Counted from the first letter of the stretch, positions 19,287 through 28,807 are shown. The stretch is 64,000 nucleotides of DNA from JACPNO01 sp963825405 (GCA_963825405.1 CAWGTB010000005.1:744001-808000); one strand, 5' to 3'. Notes: generated by a model not told the origin, from the letters alone. Made by a program: numbers and translations.

Positions 19287-19316
19287 ATGTATACGTTAAT
19301 GGGTGGGATACAGTAA
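19287..19316 (+). CDS. Possible nine-codon leader ORF before the S9 peptidase
   Basis: ATG at 19287 is preceded at 8 bases by AGAGGAG, the best ribosome-binding site in this gap, and reads MYTLMGGIQ before TAA. Its stop is 4 bases before the peptidase ATG at 19321, which itself lacks a clear SD. This layout would allow translational coupling. The rest of the 19032-19286 gap holds nothing I can identify. Confidence 0.3.
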   Translation: MYTLMGGIQ

Positions 19317-19320
19317 GACC

Positions 19321-21297
19321 ATGCGTCCAAGCTGCCTGGTTGCGGTGCTCATTGCTGGCCTGAGCGGAGCGGGACTTCGCGCGGAAGACCCCGTGGATGC
19401 CTTTATCGACGCGCTTTCGCGGGTACGCAAGCTGAGCGAGACTGCGCTCGCGCCGGATGGCTCGCAGGTGGCATGGGTGCAGTCCGTCGACGATAAGCAG
19501 GGCTTCGCGACACGGAGCACGGCCATTTTTGTGAAGCCGTTGCGCGATGGCCGCGGGGAGCCGCGCCGTGTTACAGCACGCGCGGACGCGACCGGCGGCG
19601 ACGAACGCGGCCTGGCGTGGTCTCCCGACAGCCAGCGGCTGGCATTTCTCTCCGATGCCGAGAAGAAAGACCAGCTTCAGCTTTACGTCACCGATGCCAA
19701 TGGCGGCGCGCCACGCCAGATCACGCATCTGAAGGGGTCGCTAGCCGACCCGGCATGGTCACCCGATGGAAAGCTGCTGGCGTTTTTGTTCATCGAGGAT
19801 GCACAGCGGGTACCGGGCGCGGTGGAAGCCGTCAAGCGCGACACGGGTTTGGTCGAGCAAAAGATCGATCATCAGCGGATTGCCATTGTCGATCCGGCTA
19901 CGGGCAAGGTGAGGCAAATTTCACCCGCGGATCTTTATGTACACGAATACGACTGGTCGCCGGACGGGCAGGCATTCGCTGCTACTGCCGCGCCCGGTCC
20001 AGGCGACGACAACTGGTACATTGCCCAGCTCTACAGGATTTCGCGAGAGAGCGGACAAACCACGTCCATTTTCAAAACGCCGATGCAGATGGCGGTGCCG
20101 CGCTGGTCGCCGGACGGAAAATCCGTCGCCTTCATCGGCGGCCTGATGAGCGATGAAGGCGCCAATGGCGGCGACATCTACCAGGTGCCGGCCGGGGGCG
20201 GCGAGGCTCGCAACCTGACGCCCGGCATCAAGTCCTCGCCGAGTTGGATTGCATGGCGCGACGCCGGGCATCTGCTGTTCACCGACAATGTTCGCGGCGA
20301 AAGCGGTATCAACGTGTTGACGCTTTCGGGTGGCTCCATAGAGAGGCTATGGATCGGTGCGGAATCGATTACCACTGGCAGCGACCGCCTGTCCCTCACG
20401 CGCGACGGGATGTCCGCCGCGCTCATCCGGCACTCTTTTTCGAATCCGCCGGAAGTATGGACGGGGCCCATCGGAGCGTGGAAACAGGTATCGAACGTGA
20501 ACGCCAAAGCCCGCCCTGCATGGGGTGACGCCAAGAGCCTGCATTGGAAGAGCGATGGCATGGATGTGCAGGGCTGGCTGCTTTACCCGCGCGATTATGA
20601 TGCCGCGCGCCGGTATCCGTTGATCGTTTCCGTGCACGGGGGACCGGCGGCATCGGATACGCCGCACTGGCCCGGCGTACGCGACTGGGCCTCTGCGATG
20701 TCCGCTCGCGGCTACTTCGTGCTGATGCCGAATCCGCGCGGGAGCTTTGGAATGGGAGCCACATTTACCCAGGCCAATGTGAAGGATTTCGGCTACGGCG
20801 ATTTCCGCGACATCATGGCCGGCGTTGACGAAGTGCTCAAGACGCTGCCTGTCGATGCCAATCGGATGGGGCTCACCGGGTGGAGCTATGGCGGGTACAT
20901 GACCATGTTCGGCGTCACGCAGACGACGCGTTTTCGCGCGGCCGTGGCGGGAGCCGGAATTGCTAATTGGCAGAGCTACTACGGAGAGAATCAGATCGAC
21001 CAGTGGATGATTCCGTACTTTGGCGCCTCAGTGTATGACGATCCGTCGGTCTATGCGCGCAGCTCTCCCATCACGTTCATTACGAAGGTGAAAACGCCGA
21101 CGCTGGTGGTGGTGGGGGAGCGCGACGGCGAATGTCCTGCGCCGCAGTCTTACGAATTCTGGCATGCGCTGAAGACTCTGGGGGTGGAGACGCAATTTGT
21201 GATCTATCCCAACGAAGGACACGCGTTCCGCGATCCCAAAAATATTCGCGATGTGTCGAAGCGGGCGATTACGTGGTTTGATGACCACCTGAAGTAA
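19321..21297 (+). CDS. Prolyl oligopeptidase family (S9) acylaminoacyl-peptidase-like protease
   Basis: 658 residues from the ATG at 19321, with a signal peptide (residues 1-20, ending GLRAED). The first 380 residues form a WD/TolB-like propeller (SPDSQRLAFLSD, SPDGKLLAFLF, SPDGKSVAFIGG). The C-terminal alpha/beta-hydrolase domain carries nucleophile S522 in GWSYGGYM, D602 in GERDGECP and H634 in NEGHAF, the S9C triad. It likely degrades short peptides in the periplasm. Convergent with hutG across palindromic repeat copy 2. Confidence 0.92.
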   Translation: MRPSCLVAVLIAGLSGAGLRAEDPVDAFIDALSRVRKLSETALAPDGSQVAWVQSVDDKQGFATRSTAIFVKPLRDGRGEPRRVTARADATGGDERGLAWSPDSQRLAFLSDAEKKDQLQLYVTDANGGAPRQITHLKGSLADPAWSPDGKLLAFLFIEDAQRVPGAVEAVKRDTGLVEQKIDHQRIAIVDPATGKVRQISPADLYVHEYDWSPDGQAFAATAAPGPGDDNWYIAQLYRISRESGQTTSIFKTPMQMAVPRWSPDGKSVAFIGGLMSDEGANGGDIYQVPAGGGEARNLTPGIKSSPSWIAWRDAGHLLFTDNVRGESGINVLTLSGGSIERLWIGAESITTGSDRLSLTRDGMSAALIRHSFSNPPEVWTGPIGAWKQVSNVNAKARPAWGDAKSLHWKSDGMDVQGWLLYPRDYDAARRYPLIVSVHGGPAASDTPHWPGVRDWASAMSARGYFVLMPNPRGSFGMGATFTQANVKDFGYGDFRDIMAGVDEVLKTLPVDANRMGLTGWSYGGYMTMFGVTQTTRFRAAVAGAGIANWQSYYGENQIDQWMIPYFGASVYDDPSVYARSSPITFITKVKTPTLVVVGERDGECPAPQSYEFWHALKTLGVETQFVIYPNEGHAFRDPKNIRDVSKRAITWFDDHLK

Positions 21298-21304
21298 GCT
21301 CAAG

Positions 21305-21382
21305 ATTTTCTCGCAGAGACGCAGAGTACACAGAGAACTACTAAGAAGTTAGTTCGGTTTTCTCTGCGTCTCTGTGAGAAAT
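21305..21382. repeat. Palindromic intergenic repeat, copy 2
   Basis: Left arm 21305-21337 begins TTTTCTCGCAGAGACGCAG and ends ACACAGAGAA, differing from the 38502 copy at about 4 of 33 positions. Right arm 21358-21382 is the reverse complement of the first 22 bases of the arm, so it is shorter than in copy 1. The element lies between the convergent S9 peptidase and hutG genes and could stop transcription from both sides. Confidence 0.8.
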
Positions 21383-21385
21383 GAT

Positions 21386-22294
21386 TCACTTACGCGCCAG
21401 CATGCCTGACGCGAACGCCAGCAGGCACATGGCAGTGGCGAGAATGGTCGCGTCGGCGACATCGCGTGTTGGGTCTACCTCAACTAAGTCCATTACTTTG
21501 ACTTTGGGATGGGCACCGCATAGACGCGCGGCAGCGCGCAGTTCGGCGGGAGTGATTCCTCCGGGCCGCGAGCCCGGAGTTGCGGGCGCGAAGGCGCGGT
21601 CGAGAACATCGACATCGAGATCGACGTAGATTGTTTCCGCGTGCTTCGCCAAATTGTCCAGCGCAGCCTTCACCACGTTTTCGATTCCGCGCGCGCGCAC
21701 TTCATTGACTGGGACAACCGTGATGCCGGCCGCACGCGCCACTTCGAAATACGCGCGTGAGTTGGCGAAAGGTTGAATGCCGATTTGCACGATCTTCGCG
21801 CCGGGGAGGCCGTCGGCTAGCAGCGCACGCACGGGATTGCCGTTGGTGAGGCCGTTGTCGAGATCGCGCAAATCCAGGTGGGCGTCGAGGGTGAGCAAAG
21901 CGCAGTCACTGAGCGACCGCGCCGCGCCGTGACAGGCCGGACGCGTGATGCTATTGTCGCCGCCGAGCAAGATCAACGCGTCTGCTTCGACTAGCGCTTG
22001 ACGCACGGCGTTGGCCAGCGGCTCGAAGGCTGCGTCGGGACGCAAATCGGCAAGATCGAGATCGCCCAGGTCCCACGCTGCGATATTTTCCAGATCGTGA
22101 TTTGTCTCCAGATCGAACGTGCTGAATCGCGCCAGCGCCGCGCGAACGGCGGGCGGCGTCAGGTCGCAACGGCCAGGTGTGATGGAGCCGAGGCGAAGCG
22201 GCGCGCCTAACACCGCCAACTTTTGCGTTGCGTTTGCGGCGTGCGCGCCAGCCAGCCACGCGCTGGCTCTGGGCCAATGTGGATCGTCGGTCAT
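21386..22294 (-). CDS. hutG: Arginase-family formimidoylglutamase (HutG-like)
   Basis: 302 residues. In the histidine-utilisation pathway HutG hydrolyses N-formimidoyl-glutamate to glutamate and formamide. Ureohydrolase motifs are LTLDAHLDLRD (DAHxD) and YVDLDVDVLDRAFAPATPG (DxDxxD). The first motif, normally GGDHS, reads GGDNS, so the first Mn-ligand histidine is replaced by asparagine; the usual proline of DxDxxDP is arginine. Last gene of the hut operon, overlapping hutI by 4 bases. Assignment to HutG rests mainly on context; it could be another ureohydrolase. Confidence 0.75.
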   Translation of the reverse strand: MTDDPHWPRASAWLAGAHAANATQKLAVLGAPLRLGSITPGRCDLTPPAVRAALARFSTFDLETNHDLENIAAWDLGDLDLADLRPDAAFEPLANAVRQALVEADALILLGGDNSITRPACHGAARSLSDCALLTLDAHLDLRDLDNGLTNGNPVRALLADGLPGAKIVQIGIQPFANSRAYFEVARAAGITVVPVNEVRARGIENVVKAALDNLAKHAETIYVDLDVDVLDRAFAPATPGSRPGGITPAELRAAARLCGAHPKVKVMDLVEVDPTRDVADATILATAMCLLAFASGMLARK

Positions 22295-23563
22295 AGCCCG
22301 GACACCTCGCCTTCCTGATACAGCACGCGGCCTCGTTTGATGGTCATCGAAACGGCGTTACTTCCGAAATGATAAGGAATCTCGCGATAGTCTTCGGCGT
22401 CGAGCACGATGACGTCAGCGTCTTTTCCCGGCTCGAGCGAGCCTACGCGGTCCGCCTGCAGAATCGCGTGCGCTCCGTTGATCGTCGCGGCGGCGATGGC
22501 TTCGGCAGGCGTCATGCGCATCTCGACGCAAGCCAGCGAAAGCACCATGGGCATGCTGTAGGTCGGACTGGTGCCGGGATTGAAATCGGTGGCCAGCGCG
22601 ACTGTCGCGCCGGCGGCAATCAGCAAACGAGCTGGCGCGTAGCGGTGCAGGCCGAGATGATATACCGAGCCCGGAAGCAGGGTGGCGATGGTTGAAGACT
22701 TTGCCAGGGCGCGGGCGTCGTCTTCGTTGGCTTGCTCCAGATGGTCGGCGCTGATCGCACCCAACTCGATGGCCAGGCGCGCGCCGCCCGTGTGGACGAA
22801 TTGGTCCGCGTGAATTTTCAGATGCAGTCCGGAATTTTTCGGCCGCGCAGAGATAGCGGCGAGCTTGCTCGACGGTGAACGCGCCCTGGTCGCAGTAGAC
22901 ATCCGCGAATGTGGCCAGCCGCTCGGCGCCAATGCGGGGCAGCATGTGCGTCGAGACCCAATCGATATACGCGTCCGGGCGGCCGTCGTATTCGGGCGGC
23001 GTGACGTGCGCGCCGAGATACGTCGGCACGATATCCAGCGGTTTGCCGTTCAGCGCCTTGAGAACGCCCATCGTTTTCAACTCGCCGGCCTCATCCAGCG
23101 CGTAGCCGGATTTGGCTTCGATGGTCGTGGTTCCGTGACGAATGAAACCGGCGACGAATTTGCGCGCGCGTGCTTCGAGGTCTGCGGCTGAAGCCGCACG
23201 TACCGCGCGCACGCTGGAGCGAATGCCGCCCCCCGCCGCTGCGATTTGATGATAGTCCGCTCCGGCCAGGCGCATTTCGTAATCCATCAACGCGCGGCGC
23301 CCGAAAACCAGGTGCGTGTGGCTATCGACGAATCCCGGCATGACCACGCGGCCGGCTGCATCGATCTCTCGCGCGCCTTTCGCAGCGGCGAGGGCTTCCA
23401 CTTCGCTGCTGGGGCCGGCTGCCTCGATGCGTCCGTCGCGAATGAGCACTGCGCCGTCGCGTATCAGGCCAAGATCGCCCAACGCCGCGCCGCGCCGCGG
23501 GCCGGCAGGTCCTCGCAGGGTGAGAAGCTGGCCCGCTCTTCTCAGCAGGATTGCGCCGGTCAT
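22291..23563 (-). CDS. hutI: Imidazolonepropionase, one frameshift
   Basis: About 424 residues. HutI opens the imidazolone ring to give N-formimidoyl-glutamate. The amidohydrolase metal motif HxH is in DSHTHLVFG near residue 80, HADQFVHTGG carries the next histidine, and ATDFNPGTSPT holds the catalytic/metal aspartate. The frame breaks near 22838 in a run of As; deleting one A gives AAENSGLHLKIHADQ, rejoining the two halves. Overlaps hutU and hutG by 4 bases on each side, so the three are translationally coupled. Confidence 0.9.
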
Positions 23564-25249
23564 TCTGATTTTGCCGGAGGGTTACGCATCGGCGCCCGCA
23601 AGCCCGCCTGGCGCGCAAAATCGACTGCCGGCTGATAGCCTGCGTCCACGTGGCGCAGCACGCCGATGCCGGGATCGGCGGTGAGCACGCGCTCCAGACA
23701 CCGTTCGCTCGATGCCGTGCCATCGGCCACAATCACCTGGCCGGCGTGCAGCGAATAGCCGATGCCCACGCCGCCGCCGTTATGCACGGAGACCCAACTG
23801 GCGCCCGCGGCGGTGTTCAGCAATGCATTGAGAATCGGCCAATCGGCGATGGCGTCGCTGCCGTCCGGCATGGCTTCCGTCTCGCGGTACGGCGAAGCCA
23901 CGGAGCCGCAATCCAGATGATCGCGGCCAATCACGATGGGAGCTTTCAGGCGGCCATCGGCCACCATGCGATTCATTTCCACGCCGAATTTTGCGCGCTC
24001 GCCGTAGCCCAGCCAGCAAATGCGCGCGGGCAGTCCCTGAAAATGAATGCGCTTGCGCGCGAGATCGATCCAGCGCGCCAGACTGGCGTTTTCCGGAAAC
24101 AGGCGCGAGACCAGATCGTCGGTAGCGGCGATGTCGGATGCCTCACCGGATAGCGCCACCCAGCGGAACGGGCCGCGTCCTTCGGCGAATAGCGGGCGGA
24201 TATATTCCGGCACGAAGCCGGGAATATTGAAGGCATCGGCCACGCCGCGATCGGCGGCCATGCGGCGAATATTGTTGCCGTAGTCGAACGTAATCGCGCC
24301 GGCGCGCTGCAAATCGAGCATGGCGCGCACGTGGGTGGCGATCGAGTCCATCGAGCGCTCCAGATATTGCGCCGGATCGGCCGCGCGCAAGCGGGCAGCT
24401 TCGTCGAGCGTCAAGCCGCGCGGAATGTAGCCGTTCAGCGGATCGTGCGCGCTGGTTTGGTCGGTCAGCAAATCCGGCACGATGCCGCGGCGCGCCATTT
24501 CCGGCAGCACGTCGGCGCAATTGCCCACCAGTCCTACGGAGAGGCCTTCCTTCTTTTCCATGGCGGCGTGCAGCATGCGCAGCGCTTCGTCCAGATCGTG
24601 CGCGATGCGGTCGCAGTATCCGCTAGCCACTCTGCGCTCAATGCGCGCCGGATCCACATCGACGCCCAGAAAAGCCGCGCCGTTCATGGTGGCCGCAAGC
24701 GGCTGCGCGCCGCCCATGCCGCCCATGCCGCCCGGTGACCACCAGTCTGCCGGCGAGCGAACCGTGAAAATGTTTGCGCCCAGCCTCCGCAAAAGTTTCG
24801 TACGTGCCTTGGACGATGCCTTGCGAGCCGATGTAGATCCAGCTTCCGGCCGTCATCTGCCCGTACATGATGAGGCCCAGCTTTTCGAGCGCGCGAAACT
24901 GCTCCCAGTTGGACCAGTGGCCCACCAGATTGGAATTGGCGATCAGAACGCGCGGCGCTTCCGGATGCGTGCGGAACACACCGACGGGCCGGCCCGATTG
25001 CACCAGCAGCGTTTCGTCATCGGCGAGCGCTTCGAGCTCGCGCACAATCGCGTGATACGCGGGCCAGTCGCGCGCGGCTTTTCCCGAGCCGCCGTAGACC
25101 ACCAAATCCTCCGGCCGCTCGGCGACCTCAGGATCCAGATTGTTCATGAGCATGCGCAGGGCGGCTTCCTGCTTCCATCCCTTGCAGCGGAGTTTTAAGC
25201 CGCGCGGCGCGCGAATCACTGTGGAATTTTGTAAATCGATGGCGGGCAT
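23560..25249 (-). CDS. hutU: Urocanate hydratase, one frameshift
   Basis: About 563 residues, the family length. HutU adds water to urocanate with tightly bound NAD+ to give imidazolonepropionate. N-terminal PRGLKLRCKGWKQEAALRML, the NAD-binding VTGGMGGMGGAQPLAATM (after repair), TDQTSAHDPLNGYIP and ARICWLGYGER (the segment with the active-site cysteine in known urocanases) are all visible. One extra G near 24738 breaks the frame at VVTG-GMGG. First gene of hutU-hutI-hutG; a 10-bp hairpin ends 4 bases before the ATG and no SD is seen. Confidence 0.92.
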
Positions 25250-25253
25250 CGGG

Positions 25254-25285
25254 GCACCCAGGCTTCATCATACGCGCCTGGGCGC
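25254..25285 (-). promoter_or_regulatory. 10-bp hairpin directly before the hutU start
   Basis: On the transcribed strand GCGCCCAGGC (25285-25276) pairs with GCCTGGGTGC (25263-25254), ten pairs with one G-U, around a 12-nt loop. Only CCCG separates the stem from the hutU ATG at 25249, and no Shine-Dalgarno sequence lies between. No U-run follows, so it is not a classical terminator. The position suggests control of translation start, or RNA-protein binding, for the hut operon; the gap to the upstream GlcG-like gene is only 65 bases. Confidence 0.5.
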
Positions 25286-25314
25286 TCCCGAGGGTAACGA
25301 ATCAGGTGAGCCGT

Positions 25315-26052
25315 CTAATAGCCGGTCGCAGGCAATTCATCGCCGATTTTGACGTTGTTGCGCCAGGTGTTGATACAGAGCGGATGCGTGAACGCGCTCG
25401 CGCCGTCCTTCGACGAGTAGCTGATATCGTCTACCAGCTTGCCGCCGGGAGGGTTCAACCCCGCCATGTCGCGAACGCGCTTGGCGATTTCATGATCCGT
25501 GCACGAAGTGTCGCCGCTAATGCCAAGGCCGCCGATGATCTTGCCGCCGGAATAAAGCGGCAATCCGCCGCCGAAGAAAATCAGACCGCCGGCAATCTGG
25601 TTCTTGCCACCGCCTTGGCCGCCAGTCGGCGCCAGAAACTGTGGATTAAACAAATTGGACTGGCCCAGGCTCCATAGAGAATGGCCCGGCTGCGTGAATG
25701 TGTAAAGCATGGCCGTGGACAGGGCGAGGGAATCCAGACTGAATGCGTTAGCGGTGTAAGCCTTGGACTTGGCGATGGCCTGGCTTCCGGGCCAGACCTG
25801 CGTGGGATCCGTGGTCGACACGGCAAATGAGCAGATTTCGCCATCACGGTTTACCACCGCGCCCCACATACGGGTACCGTGGAACAGGCCGCCCGCTTCG
25901 CCGGCCGAGGTGGGGGCAGCCACCAGCAGCTTTGCCAAAGCCGAGGCGCTTGGCAGGCCGCTGCAAGGGCCGTGATTATTGTCGTCGGCCATTGCGCTAA
26001 ACGACAGCAGCAGGCCCGCTACGCTTAAACTCAGAATTCTTCGGTAATTCAT
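25315..26052 (-). CDS. Secreted GlcG/HbpS family protein
   Basis: 245 residues with a signal peptide (MNYRRILSLSVAGLLLSFSAMA). The GlcG/HbpS fold (PF03928) is recognisable in GAVVNRDGEICSFAV, SKAYTANAFSLDS and the glycine-rich IAGGLIFFGGGLPLYSGGKIIGGLGISGD. Family members bind haem or small corrinoids, or act in glycolate clusters; the present protein has a longer insert (about residues 115-150) with Gly/Gln. It precedes hutU on the same strand, but a functional link to histidine use is not evident. Confidence 0.8.
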   Translation of the reverse strand: MNYRRILSLSVAGLLLSFSAMADDNNHGPCSGLPSASALAKLLVAAPTSAGEAGGLFHGTRMWGAVVNRDGEICSFAVSTTDPTQVWPGSQAIAKSKAYTANAFSLDSLALSTAMLYTFTQPGHSLWSLGQSNLFNPQFLAPTGGQGGGKNQIAGGLIFFGGGLPLYSGGKIIGGLGISGDTSCTDHEIAKRVRDMAGLNPPGGKLVDDISYSSKDGASAFTHPLCINTWRNNVKIGDELPATGY

Positions 26053-26202
26053 GCGATTTAAATCCTCCGCGGATAGAATTTTGTTCTCGTGGCGCGCAGG
26101 AGTCCGGCGCTGGGACTCACATCTAGTGAGGGAATTCTACCCCAGCGTGATGGAGTCGGCAAGGCAACAGGGTGTTAAATACCGGCTCTTGACGCGATAA
26201 TA

Positions 26203-27471
26203 GTGGGAGGCGAGCCGATTCTCGCCCACGTTGTGCCCATCGCATCCACTTACTGCCGCAGTCTTCTGCTGCTCTCAGCGCTGGCTCTGGCGGGCTGTCA
26301 TTCCGAGCCCGCGCGATCGCCGGCTATCGGCGAAGCTTACGCCGGACCCGCAACTCTGATTTTGCGGCAGGATATCAATCCGCGCTCCGCCGAGGTGGTG
26401 ACGGTCCGCCATGGCGACCGGCTGGAAATTATCCAACGCCGCCGCCGGTTTTTGAAAGTCAGAAACGCAGCCGGCCGCGAAGGTTGGACCGAAGAGCATT
26501 ATCTGCTCTCGCCGCAGGAGGTCGCGCGCCTCAAGAGTTTTTCCGAAAGCGTCAAATCCATGCCTTCCCAGGGAGCGGCCACCACCTATGAGGCGGTCGG
26601 GGTGCACAGTGAGCCGGCGCGTATGTCTCCCAGCTTTCTCACCATCAAAGAGGGCGAGAAATTCGACGTGATTGCGCGCGAAGTGGCGCCGCGCAAAATG
26701 CTGCCGCGCGCTCCGTTGGTTAAACCCAAGGTTAAGCCCGCATCCAATAAGAGGCCGGCTGCCCAGCGTAAGGCTGATAGGCTGCCTCCGCCACCTGCGC
26801 CGCCTCCGCCGAAGCCGCCGGAGGATTGGGTTGAGCTTTCGGGGGCGCAGCCGGGGGCGGAAAACGCTAAGCCAACTGTTCCTGCAGAGCCGGAGCCGGT
26901 GGACGATTGGACCCTGATACGCACGGCATCCGGTGAATCCGGCTGGATCCTTTCCCGGCGCCTATCCATGAGCATTCCCGATGAAGTTGCGCAATATGCC
27001 GAAGGGCGCCGCATCACGTCTTACTTCCGCATCGGCGAAGTGCATGACAAAGACGTCGTGAAGCCCACCTGGCTTTGGACCACTGTCGAGGAGAGCCTGC
27101 AGCCTTACGATTTCGATAGCTTTCGCGTATTTGTCTGGAGCCTGCGCCATCATCGCTATGAGACGTCGTTCATCCAGCGGCGAGTGCGTGGTTACTTTCC
27201 GGTGTTGGCCAAGGCCGGCGTCTTTTCTGTCTGCCTGGAGAAGGACGATGGCACGCGCTACCGGCGCGGCTATGCTTTCGCGGGCTACCAGGTGCGCTCG
27301 ACTGGCGATACGGCATGCGGCGGGCGCACGCTGGAACTGGCTCCTGAGGGCCAGCCGCAGCGCGCCGCACCGGCCCCGCCGGAAGGCACCGTCCCTGCAC
27401 CGGCCGTCTCGCTGTATGCACGCGTGAAAGACCGCTTGCGAACCATGTACCCGCGCCTGTTTTCCTGGTAG
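26203..27471 (+). CDS. Lipoprotein with SH3-like domains and a Pro-rich linker
   Basis: About 422 residues from a GTG; a second in-frame GTG at 26233 would give a shorter leader. The lipobox LALAGC places a lipidated cysteine near residue 32. Two bacterial SH3-like modules follow (RHGDRLEIIQRRRRFLKVRNAAGREGW near 70 and IKEGEKFDVIARE near 148, closing with SGESGWILSRRL near 245), separated by a Lys/Pro-rich linker with PPPPAPPPPKPP. The C-terminal 150 residues have no family I know. SH3b modules usually bind peptidoglycan, so a cell-envelope anchor is likely. Confidence 0.7.
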   Translation: MGGEPILAHVVPIASTYCRSLLLLSALALAGCHSEPARSPAIGEAYAGPATLILRQDINPRSAEVVTVRHGDRLEIIQRRRRFLKVRNAAGREGWTEEHYLLSPQEVARLKSFSESVKSMPSQGAATTYEAVGVHSEPARMSPSFLTIKEGEKFDVIAREVAPRKMLPRAPLVKPKVKPASNKRPAAQRKADRLPPPPAPPPPKPPEDWVELSGAQPGAENAKPTVPAEPEPVDDWTLIRTASGESGWILSRRLSMSIPDEVAQYAEGRRITSYFRIGEVHDKDVVKPTWLWTTVEESLQPYDFDSFRVFVWSLRHHRYETSFIQRRVRGYFPVLAKAGVFSVCLEKDDGTRYRRGYAFAGYQVRSTGDTACGGRTLELAPEGQPQRAAPAPPEGTVPAPAVSLYARVKDRLRTMYPRLFSW

Positions 27472-27525
27472 TTAACCTTTGGGGACTGCCGCTGCGTGGC
27501 GCTAACGGGCTACGATCGGACTGAC

Positions 27526-27621
27526 ATGCAGCACGATCCCTCCCACACGCTCCTGATGATCGCCGCCGTGAGCGGCGCTTTGTTCTTCCTGCTTCGCGCT
27601 ATCCGTCGTTACGTTCGATGA
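27526..27621 (+). CDS. Possible 31-residue single-span membrane microprotein
   Basis: ATG at 27526 reads MQHDPSHTLLMIAAVSGALF and on to LLRAIRRYVR, then TGA. A 17-residue hydrophobic stretch is followed by five positive residues, the usual form of small inner-membrane proteins. Its last 23 bases overlap the 3' end of the convergent amidohydrolase. There is no clear SD; a TACGAT hexamer lies 9 bases upstream. Could be chance. Confidence 0.3.
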   Translation: MQHDPSHTLLMIAAVSGALFFLLRAIRRYVR

Positions 27622-28783
27622 GCTGAAAAATTTCCTCGTCGCACAGGTAGAACGGACGCAGCGAAACCGGCTGGCTGCCGCACTCCACAACTTTTCCCGA
27701 TTTCACCGTGTATAGCGGGCGGATGCGCTTGCCGGCTTTTTCCACTTGCTGATGCGTGTCTTCGAGCGGGAATTCGCCTTCCTCGATATCGAACACGAAC
27801 AGATCCGCGACGGAGCCGGCGCGCAGCGTTCCCAGCTCGTCCTGCCTGCCGATGGCTTGCGCGGGCGCCCACGTGGTTTTCAGCACAACATCACGCAGGG
27901 ACGCTCCGAGATGGAGAAACTTGGACATCGTGGTCGGCATATCCATGGCGAAACGGGCCACCGAATAGCGATGCAGATCGGTGCTGATCGTGTCCGGGAA
28001 AAAGAAATGCTCGAAGGCGCGCTTGGCGGTCTCCCAGCGGAAGCTTCCGTAGCCGTGTCCGACGTCGAAGCGGACGCCGTTCTTCCGGGCCTCCAGCGCT
28101 TCGGGAATCATTTCGCCGGCCTCGAGCAAACCATCGCCGCGACCTTGAAAGCAGTGCGTCAGAATATCGCCCGCGCGCAGCTTTCGCAGAATGGCGGGCG
28201 TGTCGGCGCCCTGGCTGACGTGGACCATCAACGGGAGGCGAACGCTTTCCGCGGCTTCCAGCGCCAGCTCCAACGCTTCCTTTCCGTGACTGCCGGTCAT
28301 GGTGCCTTCGCGCAATTTCACGCCTACCGTGACCCCGGGATTCGCCTCGATCATCGCCGCCGTCTCGCGGGGACGCGCGTAGCGTATGTCTTCCAACTCG
28401 CCCACCAGCGCGCTGGGAATTCCGTTGGCACAGATATTGACGAAGGCCAGCACCTGCACGGCGGCCGTCTCGATGCGATTGCGCCGGAACTCCACAAAAT
28501 TGATGAAGCCGCAGGTGCCGGCATCGACCGCCGTGGTGACGCCGTGATTCAGGCAGATATTCGGATCGATTCCCCAGGCGCTGCCTTCGTACCAATGTCC
28601 GTGCAGATCTACCAGGCCAGGGCACAGATATTTTCCACGCAGATCGAGTTCGCGGCAGCCGGGCTGCGCCGCTAGCGATTCGGCGACGGCAGCGATTTTG
28701 TTTCCGCTGATGCCGACGTCCATCACCCGGTCAATTTCCTGCGACGGGTCGATGACGTGCGCGTGGCGCAGAATCAAGTCCAT
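27599..28783 (-). CDS. Amidohydrolase/deacetylase family metallohydrolase
   Basis: 394 residues of the dihydroorotase-like amidohydrolase superfamily. The HxH motif is in GLVDLHGHWYEG near residue 57, the bridging lysine is probably in VGVKLREGTMTG near 153, HVSQG near 187 and HCFQGRGDG near 208 hold further metal histidines, and STDLHRYS near 272 provides the catalytic aspartate. This is the pattern of the EF0837/D-aminoacylase-like deacetylases. Substrate is unknown. Divergent from the GH13 gene. Confidence 0.85.
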   Translation of the reverse strand: MDLILRHAHVIDPSQEIDRVMDVGISGNKIAAVAESLAAQPGCRELDLRGKYLCPGLVDLHGHWYEGSAWGIDPNICLNHGVTTAVDAGTCGFINFVEFRRNRIETAAVQVLAFVNICANGIPSALVGELEDIRYARPRETAAMIEANPGVTVGVKLREGTMTGSHGKEALELALEAAESVRLPLMVHVSQGADTPAILRKLRAGDILTHCFQGRGDGLLEAGEMIPEALEARKNGVRFDVGHGYGSFRWETAKRAFEHFFFPDTISTDLHRYSVARFAMDMPTTMSKFLHLGASLRDVVLKTTWAPAQAIGRQDELGTLRAGSVADLFVFDIEEGEFPLEDTHQQVEKAGKRIRPLYTVKSGKVVECGSQPVSLRPFYLCDEEIFQLIERNDG

Positions 28784-28807
28784 AATGACCTAGTGTCTCT
28801 CGGACGG

